Assembly (NCBI RefSeq): GCF_001423245.1
Contig: NZ_LMOH01000001.1
Location: 278,563 to 342,562, forward strand
Source of the DNA: Aureimonas sp. Leaf324
GTDB lineage: Bacteria; Pseudomonadota; Alphaproteobacteria; Rhizobiales; Rhizobiaceae
Direction: 5' to 3'
DNA: 64,000 nt
Position 1 is the stretch's first letter. Each line of letters begins with the position of its first letter. The notes below the pieces were generated by a model. That model was given only the letters and a program-made list of their open reading frames with translations. It made no database searches and was not told the DNA's origin. Below are positions 11,265 to 17,910 of this stretch, in pieces. The position numbers were made by a program, and so were the translations under genes.

Positions 11265-12305
11265 TTATGGAAAGGTCCAACTCGTCGCTTCGCGGCCGAG
11301 AGGCTGGAGCGGGGCACGCAGGCGGAAGGTGAAACCTTCCGGCTTGAACTCGATCGTCGCTGTGCCGGCAAATTCCGCGGCCAGCACGCGTTCCACGATG
11401 CGGGTTCCGTAACCGGTGCGCGTCGGCTGCGAGACCGGCGGCCCACCGTGCTCGTACCAGCCGAAGTCGAGATGATCGTCGTCGACCGACCAGCGGATCT
11501 CGACGGTGCCTTCCCGGTTCGACAGGCTTCCATGCTGCAGGGCGTTTTCCGCCATTTCATGTACAGCGAGCGAGAGCATGGTCGCAATGCGCGGCTTGAG
11601 GCGGACCTCGGGCCCTTCCACCGTCAGTCGGTCGCCGACGCTGGCATGCAGCGGTTCGAGGGCTCCCTTCACGACGTCGCTGAGAAGGGCACTGGCCCAA
11701 GCTTCGGCGGTCAGCACGTCGTGGCTGCGCGCCAGCGCCTGAATGCGCCCCGACACCGCCGAGGCGACGTTCGACGGAACCTTCGCATCGCGCAGCGTCT
11801 GAAGCACCACGCTCTGCACGGTCGCCAGCGTGTTTTTTACACGATGATCCAGTTCGCGGTTGAGGAGGAACCGATGCTCCTCCGCCCGCTTACGATCCGT
11901 CACGTCGAACTGCGACGCGAAAAAATACGCGAGTTCGCCGTCCTGGAAGACGGGCGAAACGAGAAGCGCGTTCCAGAACGTCGTCCCGTCCTTGCGATAG
12001 TTGAGGAGGTCGATCTCGATCGACTGCCGCGCGTCGATCGCGTCCCGAAGGCGACCGACGTCGTCCTGATTGGTCGCGGGACCCTGAAGGAAACGGCAGT
12101 TGCGACCGATGATCTCGTCGCGGTCGTAGCCCGTCAACCGGAGGAAGGCGTCGTTGCAGAAGACGATCGGATTGTCGTCTTCGCGCGGGTTCGTGATGAT
12201 CATCGGCATGCGCGTCACGCGCACGGCAGAGGCGAATGGATCGGCACTGAGGCCGCTGCTGATTTCCAGCTCCCGACCGATCCGCCGGCGTTCCTGCTCG
12301 CTCAT
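11265..12305 (-). CDS. LOV-domain blue-light sensor histidine kinase, HWE family
   Basis: Soluble blue-light receptor kinase of 346 residues with no membrane segment. Residues about 25-138 form a LOV domain with the photoactive Cys70 in GRNCRFLQG, Asn102 and Asn112 in NYRKDGTTFWN, and Gln132 in ASQFDVTD; in known LOV domains these hold FMN and make the light-driven cysteinyl adduct. The kinase part has the phospho-acceptor His154 in ELDHRVKNTL, the N-box HEMAENALQHG and the WYE motif in GWYEHGGP that defines HWE kinases. The layout equals that of the Brucella LOV-HK. No response regulator gene is adjacent, so the partner is elsewhere. A BLUF photoreceptor gene diverges from it 119 bases away. 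Confidence 0.93.
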   Translation of the reverse strand: MSEQERRRIGRELEISSGLSADPFASAVRVTRMPMIITNPREDDNPIVFCNDAFLRLTGYDRDEIIGRNCRFLQGPATNQDDVGRLRDAIDARQSIEIDLLNYRKDGTTFWNALLVSPVFQDGELAYFFASQFDVTDRKRAEEHRFLLNRELDHRVKNTLATVQSVVLQTLRDAKVPSNVASAVSGRIQALARSHDVLTAEAWASALLSDVVKGALEPLHASVGDRLTVEGPEVRLKPRIATMLSLAVHEMAENALQHGSLSNREGTVEIRWSVDDDHLDFGWYEHGGPPVSQPTRTGYGTRIVERVLAAEFAGTATIEFKPEGFTFRLRAPLQPLGREATSWTFP

Positions 12306-12335
12306 GGTCGCCTGCGCCCGCTCAACCAGTGTTGC

Positions 12336-12360
12336 GGGCGAGATCCGCCGCGATCTGCCC
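12336..12360. promoter_or_regulatory. Inverted repeat between the LOV kinase and BLUF genes
   Basis: GGGCGAGATC at 12336-12345 and GATCTGCCC at 12352-12360 form an inverted repeat with one unpaired base, centred on CGCCGC. It sits in the 119-base divergent promoter region and could be a shared operator. No regulator is known for it. Confidence 0.3.
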
Positions 12361-12424
12361 GTCCATGCGATTGCTTGCGTGGTTCAGCGGCGGATGGCAA
12401 TGGTCCAAGGGCTCGGAGGCCCCA

Positions 12425-12748
12425 ATGTTTCTGCGTTTAGTCTACGTATCCAATCTTTCCGACGACGTGTCGCACGAAAACCTCGACGCCATCGTCGAGC
12501 GGTCGCGCGCGCGCAACGAGCGGACCGGGGTGACGGGTATACTGGCGGTGGACGACCGGAGGGTCCTGCAGATCCTCGAAGGACCGCCCGATGCCGTTCA
12601 AGGGTTGTACGAGCGAATTCTCAACGACAGACGACACCATGAGGTCGTCGAGATCGATAGGCGCATCGTCGACGCCCGGCACTTCGGAAGCTGGGGCATG
12701 GTGCGCCGAAGCATGGTCGACGTGGTCATGCTGGCCATGACGCTCTGA
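12425..12748 (+). CDS. Stand-alone BLUF-domain blue-light photoreceptor
   Basis: Short FAD-binding blue-light sensor of 107 residues, essentially one BLUF domain plus a short tail. All photocycle residues are present with the same spacing as in Rhodobacter AppA: Tyr7 (LVYVS), Asn31 (RNERTGVTG), Gln49 (VLQILEG), Trp90 and Met92 (GSWGMV). There is no attached EAL, GGDEF or other output domain, so it should act through a protein partner. ATG 12425 is fixed by GGAGG six bases upstream and by the family N-terminus; an upstream in-frame ATG would add an unrelated stretch. It is divergent from the LOV kinase gene. The protein family is certain from the motifs; the output is unknown. Confidence 0.93.
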   Translation: MFLRLVYVSNLSDDVSHENLDAIVERSRARNERTGVTGILAVDDRRVLQILEGPPDAVQGLYERILNDRRHHEVVEIDRRIVDARHFGSWGMVRRSMVDVVMLAMTL

Positions 12749-12801
12749 CCGCAGGAGGACGGGCGCGCGACGTCTCGCGCCCGCCCGTGTCGTGAGGTCC
12801 T

Positions 12802-13548
12802 TCAGCCGGCGATTGCCTTGGCGTAGTGCTCCGAGACCTTCGTCCAGTTCACCGCATCCCACCACGCGGAGAGGTAGTCGACCCGGCGGTTGTTGTAGGT
12901 GAGATAATAGGCGTGTTCCCACACGTCGTTGCCGAGTACCGGCGTGCCGCGCTTTTCCGCGACGTCCATCAGCGGATTGTCCTGGTTCGGCGTCGATGTG
13001 ACGGCGAGCTTCTTGTCGCCGTCGACGATCAGCCAGGCCCAGCCGGAGCCGAACCGGCTGGTGCCGGCCGTCTGGAATGCCTTCTTGAACTCCTCCATCG
13101 ATCCGAAGGATTCGTTGATCGCCGCCGTCAGTTCGGCCGACGGCTCGCCGCGCTGACCTTCCGGCGCCATGATCTGCCAGAAGAACGTGTGGTTCCAGTG
13201 GCCGCCCGCGTTGTTGCGGATCGCGGCCGGACGTTGCCCGGCGTTCGCGACAAGCTCCTCCAGCGGAACATCGGCGATCGAGGGGTCGGTCTTGGCCGCG
13301 TTGTTCAGAGCCGTGATGAACGCCTGATGGTGCTTGGAGTGGTGGAGCTCCATCGTCTTGGCATCGATGATCGGCGCCAGTGCATCGTAGGAATAGCCAA
13401 GCTCAGGCAGCTTGAACGGTTCGCTCTGCGCGGCGTCTGCGGATGCGGCGGGGGCTGCCTGCTGCGCCTGCGCCGGCTGGATGGGAGCCAGCACCGTGGC
13501 GGTCAGCGCGAGCGCGCCGAGGCACGAGGGAATGAGGAGGCGACGCAT
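12802..13548 (-). CDS. Exported Mn-type superoxide dismutase
   Basis: Converts superoxide to oxygen and hydrogen peroxide. The 248-residue protein starts with a Sec signal peptide (about 1-29, ending AQAQQ), so the enzyme is probably periplasmic, unlike the usual cytoplasmic Fe/Mn SOD. The metal ligands are His69 (ELHHSKHH), His120 (WNHTFFW), Asp208 and His212 (NDVWEHAYY). Gly115-Gly116 before HWNH and Gln189 in NQDNPL are features of manganese enzymes. ATG 13548 is chosen because it begins the signal peptide; the frame stays open well upstream without meaning. Genes for a copper chaperone and a PepSY protein follow upstream on the same strand, suggesting a joint role in envelope redox or metal stress. 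Confidence 0.92.
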   Translation of the reverse strand: MRRLLIPSCLGALALTATVLAPIQPAQAQQAAPAASADAAQSEPFKLPELGYSYDALAPIIDAKTMELHHSKHHQAFITALNNAAKTDPSIADVPLEELVANAGQRPAAIRNNAGGHWNHTFFWQIMAPEGQRGEPSAELTAAINESFGSMEEFKKAFQTAGTSRFGSGWAWLIVDGDKKLAVTSTPNQDNPLMDVAEKRGTPVLGNDVWEHAYYLTYNNRRVDYLSAWWDAVNWTKVSEHYAKAIAG

Positions 13549-13643
13549 GAAGGGGCTCCGTTTCGGACGATCGGTCCAACCGGAACGACGCCCCTCCGGC
13601 GGCGTTTCAAAAACAAGTCGTGATCGGACGTCGCGGTCACGCC

Positions 13644-14153
13644 TTACGGCGTGTGGGCGGCGTGCTCGCCCTTGGCGCCCATCGCGTCCACCTTCATCTG
13701 CACCTCGACCGTCCCGGCCTTCTCGAAGGAGAGCTCCAGCGGGATCATCTGCCCTTCGCGAAAAGGCTCCTTCACACCGACCAGCATCAGATGCAGGCCG
13801 CCGGGCGCCAGTTTCGCCTCTTCGCCTGGTGGCAGCGCAAGGCCGCCGTCGACCTTGCGCATCGTCATCACGCCGTCCGTGATCGACATGTCGTGCACCT
13901 CGACGGCCGTGGCGACCGGCGACGTGATGGATGTCAGGCGATCGGCACCCTTGCCCTCGTTCTTGAGAACGAGGTAGCCGACGCCTGTCTTGGCGCCGGG
14001 GGGCATGGCGCGGCTCCACGGGTGGTCGATCTCGATCGAGCCCGCCTTGTATTCATGTGCCGAGGCGAGGGACGAACCGAGCGATGGCCCGGCAAGTGCG
14101 GCGGCGACCGACAGAAGCGCCAAGCGCCGGAAGATGGAAGTTGGATGGACCAT
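13644..14153 (-). CDS. Periplasmic copper chaperone, PCu(A)C family
   Basis: Binds Cu(I) in the periplasm and delivers it, in known cases, to the CuA centre of cytochrome c oxidase. The 169-residue protein has a signal peptide (about 1-32, ending ASAHE) and the diagnostic ligand set His87, Met98, His121 and Met123, matching H-X10-M-X21/22-H-X-M. The C-terminus is His-containing (GEHAAHTP). ATG 14153 gives the signal peptide; nothing upstream in frame is convincing. It lies 76 bases downstream of the PepSY gene and 95 bases upstream of the SOD gene, all on the minus strand, so an operon is likely. Confidence 0.9.
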   Translation of the reverse strand: MVHPTSIFRRLALLSVAAALAGPSLGSSLASAHEYKAGSIEIDHPWSRAMPPGAKTGVGYLVLKNEGKGADRLTSITSPVATAVEVHDMSITDGVMTMRKVDGGLALPPGEEAKLAPGGLHLMLVGVKEPFREGQMIPLELSFEKAGTVEVQMKVDAMGAKGEHAAHTP

Positions 14154-14229
14154 GGATCGGTTCTCAATGTTGAATGGGCGGGAGGGCGGACCGGACTTTT
14201 CCCGAGCCGAAGTCCGCCGCGGATTTCGA

Positions 14230-15594
14230 TCAGGCTGGTAGGGGGCGAGCGAGCCGACGCACGAGGAAATCGATCGCAAGCATGACGACGAGCGAGGCGC
14301 CGACGAGGGGGAAGAGGATGCCGCCGATCGCCAGACAAACCAGCAGCCCGCGTAGCACGCGTCGATCCTTCGGCATCGGCGGAACACCCATCGACCGGGA
14401 CGGCCGGCGCTTCCACCACATCACGCCCGCCGAAACGGCCAAGACGACGTTGCCGACGCAGACCAGGAGAAGCACGATCTGGTTGGCAAGGCCGAACTGT
14501 TGTCCGAGATGGACACTGATCCCCCATTCCAGTGCGCGGCCGAGCGGGCCGTAATCCGCGTAGCCCATGTCGATCAGCGGTTTGCCGGTGTACTGATCGA
14601 GATGCACGACGCGCTGTTCGGCGGCATCGTCCGGGTAGACCGACCCGGTGTAGACGCCGGTAGCGGTGGTCGGAATGTTGAGCGCGAAGCCGTGGTGGAG
14701 CCCGAGCGTCTCGAACTGGCCGACAGCCGCGTCGAGGCCGATCGGCGCCTGCGGGGCGGGAGCCGACGTGGGGACGGTGGCCTGTTCCATCGACCAGCTG
14801 GTCGGCCCGCTCTGGCTGAGCTTGACCCCGGACATGGGAACGTCGGTGCGTACGCCGGACGGATAGCCGAAGTTCGAGCCGTTCGCCCACTGGTTCACCT
14901 GTCCGCCCCAGACCTGCGACCACGGCATGCCGGTCACGGCGAGGAAGACGAGAAAGCCGCCGACGGCGATCCCCGTGACGGCATGCGTGTCGCGCCAGAA
15001 GACCCGGCGGGCCGGGGTGCCCCGCACCGAGACGACGCCCCCGTTCTGCCCGCGCGGCCACCAGAGAAAGATGCCCGTGGCGACGAGGAGGATCGACCAG
15101 CCCGCCGCGATCTCGACGGCTCCGCGCGCGACGGGTCCGAAGAACTTGAGGCTATGGAGCTGGCGGATGGTCCACATGATCGTGCCGCGATCGGGCAAGG
15201 CGCCCAGAACCGAGGCATCGTAAGGATTGACGTAAACGGCGAGGCGTTCGCCAGCGTCCGTCCGCACCGTGATCTCCGCCGAGGTGCCGGCGTCGACCGG
15301 ATCGGTGTACTTGACCGCGGTGCCAGGATGGGCGGCGAGGGCGGCCGCGACCATCTCAGACGGACTGGTGGGCGTCGCGCCCTCCGCGGCGTCAACCCGT
15401 TTCACGTCCGCATGGACGATCGCGTCGATCTCGTCGCGGAAAAGATAGAGGCCACCCGTGATCGAAAGGCTCACGAGAAATGGAAGGACGAACAGCCCGG
15501 CGTAGAAGTGCCAACGCCAGACGGCGCGATAGAGATCGACCGACGAGGCGGCGCGCGCGGCGCGTCCCGGGCGATCGAGAATGAGATCCGACAT
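14230..15594 (-). CDS. PepSY-associated transmembrane protein
   Basis: Inner-membrane protein of 454 residues in the PepSY-TM (PiuB-like) family, whose members are linked to iron or copper handling and siderophore-iron reduction. Visible are a hydrophobic segment soon after the N-terminus (WHFYAGLFVLPFLVSLS), a periplasmic PepSY-like part, a second pair of membrane segments (IAAGWSILLVATGIFLWWP and the GIAVGGFLVF region), another PepSY-like stretch and two more segments near the C-terminus. His residues in RAVWRWHFYAG, QLHSLKF and DTHAVTG are typical possible haem or metal ligands. ATG 15594 starts the conserved family N-terminus. Operon context with PCu(A)C suggests copper; the substrate is inferred only. 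Confidence 0.85.
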   Translation of the reverse strand: MSDLILDRPGRAARAASSVDLYRAVWRWHFYAGLFVLPFLVSLSITGGLYLFRDEIDAIVHADVKRVDAAEGATPTSPSEMVAAALAAHPGTAVKYTDPVDAGTSAEITVRTDAGERLAVYVNPYDASVLGALPDRGTIMWTIRQLHSLKFFGPVARGAVEIAAGWSILLVATGIFLWWPRGQNGGVVSVRGTPARRVFWRDTHAVTGIAVGGFLVFLAVTGMPWSQVWGGQVNQWANGSNFGYPSGVRTDVPMSGVKLSQSGPTSWSMEQATVPTSAPAPQAPIGLDAAVGQFETLGLHHGFALNIPTTATGVYTGSVYPDDAAEQRVVHLDQYTGKPLIDMGYADYGPLGRALEWGISVHLGQQFGLANQIVLLLVCVGNVVLAVSAGVMWWKRRPSRSMGVPPMPKDRRVLRGLLVCLAIGGILFPLVGASLVVMLAIDFLVRRLARPLPA

Positions 15595-15734
15595 GGATGA
15601 AGGTCCGGCAGCGAGGAAGCGATCGCATGACCTTCGGGCCATGCGCGAGCCGTCGACATCGCCCGACCCCTGACGCATCGGGTCAGGCAGGTGGCGGGCT
15701 CGCAATGGCCGACGTCTCGAGGCGAGGGGCCGTC

Positions 15735-16124
15735 TCAGGCCGTCGCCGGTGGTCCTCGTGTGGTTCTCGGTGTGTCCGGCACCGAGGCGAGCACGTCCGC
15801 AAAGCTGCGGAACCGCGCGGGCTGAGCCGGCTCGAAGGCATCCGTCGGAGCGGTTGGCGTGACGGACGGCGCGACCCATCCGGCGAACATGGCGCAGCCG
15901 AGCGTGCAACAGGCCGCCGCCTTCGAGTGATCGTTCGACGAATCGCCGTCGTCGCCGTGGCCGATATCGGCGCTGGCGAGGCAGAGGACATTGCCGAACT
16001 GGTCGCGGCGCATGGAATCGGCACTGGCACCCTCGGACAGCGCGAGAAGACCGCCGTGGACGACGAAGAGCAGCGCGACGACGCGCACGACCCATCCCGT
16101 CCAGCTTCTGCGACTCCACGACAC
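15735..16124 (-). CDS. Small exported Cys/His-rich protein (DUF2946-like)
   Basis: Hypothetical protein of about 129 residues. After a Trp/Arg-rich start it has one hydrophobic segment or signal anchor (VVRVVALLFVVHGGLLAL). Next comes a short metal-ligand cluster with CLASADIGHGDDG, an Asp-His pair and CCTLGC, and then a Pro/Ala-rich tail. The pattern resembles DUF2946 proteins, which often lie beside copper or PepSY genes; I cannot confirm the family. The start is uncertain: GTG 16124 is preceded by a G-rich ribosome binding sequence. It is first in the minus-strand run leading to PepSY, PCu(A)C and SOD. Confidence 0.5.
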   Translation of the reverse strand: MSWSRRSWTGWVVRVVALLFVVHGGLLALSEGASADSMRRDQFGNVLCLASADIGHGDDGDSSNDHSKAAACCTLGCAMFAGWVAPSVTPTAPTDAFEPAQPARFRSFADVLASVPDTPRTTRGPPATA

Positions 16125-16392
16125 CGTTGGATCGTCCCCCCGAGGTTCTGCCCGTTTCGATAGCACGGGCCTTTCGCGTGCGATACGTGGACGAATGGTC
16201 CGAGGCGCAGGTCGCGTTCCGCCGTCGTTCCGCGATTTCGGGGCCCCGATCGGCGTGGCGACACACAGAAACTGATGCGTCCGCCGTTTACAGGCGGCTA
16301 ACGGCTCCCACCTCCCTTCAGCCGGACGCGGCGATATGCGACGTGTCGCTGCGTAGCGCCCCATGCCTCGTTTGTTTCGCCGGGAACCCGCC

Positions 16393-17910
16393 ATGACAGC
16401 CCCCACCGTTGCGCCTGCCTGCACGCTCGTTCTCTTCGGTGCCGCCGGAGATCTGGTGAAGCGGCTCCTGATTCCGTCGATCTACGACCTCATGGTCTCG
16501 GGCGTTCTCGACCCAGCCTTCCGGATCATCGGCGTCGACCGCGCGGAACTCGGCGACGAGGCGTGGCGCCGGAGCCTGAACGACGCCCTGCACCAGATGG
16601 TGGCGGACCCGGCGGCCGAGTTCAACGCGGGTTCGATCCGCGAGGACGTGTGGCAGGACCTCGGCGGGCGGCTCACCTACCAGCGCGGCGACATCACGCT
16701 GGACGAGACCTATCAAGCGTTGGCCGGCCGGATCGCGGGCAGCGCGATCTTTTACTGCGCGGTGGCCGGACGCTTCTTCGGGCCGATCGCCGACGGGCTC
16801 GGCAAGGCCGGCCTCTTGCAGGAAACCCCGACAGCCTTTCGCCGGCTGGTGGTCGAGAAGCCGTTCGGCGACGATCTCGCCTCGGCCCGCGCGCTCGACG
16901 ACAAGATCCTCGGATGGGCCAAGGAGCCGCAGATCTACCGGATCGACCATTTCCTAGGCAAGGAAACGGTGCAGGCGATCCTGGCGCTGCGGTTCGCCAA
17001 CCGCATCTTCGAGCCGCTCTGGTCGAACGCGCATCTCGATCACGTGCAGATCACGGCGGCCGAAGTGCTGGGCGTCGAGGGGCGCGGCAGCTTCTACGAG
17101 CGGGCAGGCGCCCTTCGCGACATGGTGCCCAACCACCTGTTTCAGATCCTCGCCATGGTGGCGATGGAGCCGCCGAAGGATCTCGGTGAACAGGCCGTGC
17201 GCGATGCCAAGGGCGAAGTTCTGGCGGCGGTCCAGCCGGTGAAGCCGGGGGATATGGTGCGCGGCCAATACGCCGCCGGCACCGTCAACGGCACACCGCG
17301 CGTCGCCTACCGTGAGGAGCCGGGCGTCGATCCGCACAGCCGCACGGAAACCTATGCCGCCATCCGGCTCGCCATCGCCACGCCGCGATGGACCGGCGTG
17401 CCCTTCTACCTGCGCACCGGCAAGCGCCTCGCGGCGCATCGCACGGAGATCGTGCTGCAGTTCAAGCCGTCCGCGCATCCGATCTTCGGCGAACCGCACG
17501 ACGCGAATCGGCTGACGCTCCATATCGACGGCGACAAGGGCCTGCGCACGGACTTCCAGATCAAGGCGCCGGGTCCCGGCATGGCTCTGGCGCCGGTCGC
17601 GGAGACCTTCAGGCACGACGACTTCTTCGAGCATGTCCCGAACATCGGCTACGAGTCGCTTCTCTACGCCTGCATGATGGGCGATGCGTCTCTGTTCCAG
17701 CGGGCGGATGCCATCGAGGCGCCGTGGCGTTCGGTGGAGCCTGTGCTGGAAGCCTGGAAGACGGGCGAGCCGGACCTCTATGCGGCCGGCAGCGCCGGAC
17801 CGGCGTCGGCCGATGCGCTCCTCTCGCGCGATGGCCGTGCCTGGGCCAGCCTCCAACCCGAGCCCGATGGGCGAGCGGGCCGACGGATGGCCGACGGGGC
17901 CGCCGCCTGA
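16393..17910 (+). CDS. zwf: Glucose-6-phosphate 1-dehydrogenase
   Basis: Oxidises glucose 6-phosphate to 6-phosphogluconolactone with NADP, feeding the Entner-Doudoroff or pentose phosphate routes and giving NADPH. The 505-residue protein has the dinucleotide motif GAAGDLVKRL close to the N-terminus and the substrate-binding RIDHFLGKE at about 183-191, then the EKPFG and C-terminal beta domain motifs. ATG 16393 is preferred because GGGAA lies just before it; ATG 16363 would add ten residues without a ribosome site. The stop overlaps the start of the next gene (TGATG), so the two are translationally coupled. The usual partners pgl and edd are not here. Confidence 0.95.
   Translation: MTAPTVAPACTLVLFGAAGDLVKRLLIPSIYDLMVSGVLDPAFRIIGVDRAELGDEAWRRSLNDALHQMVADPAAEFNAGSIREDVWQDLGGRLTYQRGDITLDETYQALAGRIAGSAIFYCAVAGRFFGPIADGLGKAGLLQETPTAFRRLVVEKPFGDDLASARALDDKILGWAKEPQIYRIDHFLGKETVQAILALRFANRIFEPLWSNAHLDHVQITAAEVLGVEGRGSFYERAGALRDMVPNHLFQILAMVAMEPPKDLGEQAVRDAKGEVLAAVQPVKPGDMVRGQYAAGTVNGTPRVAYREEPGVDPHSRTETYAAIRLAIATPRWTGVPFYLRTGKRLAAHRTEIVLQFKPSAHPIFGEPHDANRLTLHIDGDKGLRTDFQIKAPGPGMALAPVAETFRHDDFFEHVPNIGYESLLYACMMGDASLFQRADAIEAPWRSVEPVLEAWKTGEPDLYAAGSAGPASADALLSRDGRAWASLQPEPDGRAGRRMADGAAA

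Noticed and set aside
13549-14019. Open frame extending the superoxide dismutase N-terminus by about 157 residues
   Set aside because: The extension is Arg-rich, overlaps the PCu(A)C gene and would bury the signal peptide; ATG 13548 is the sensible start.
15595-15734. Possible riboswitch between the small Cys/His protein and the PepSY gene
   Set aside because: I looked for a cobalamin-type element because of the GC-rich paired segments, but no conserved box could be found on the minus strand.
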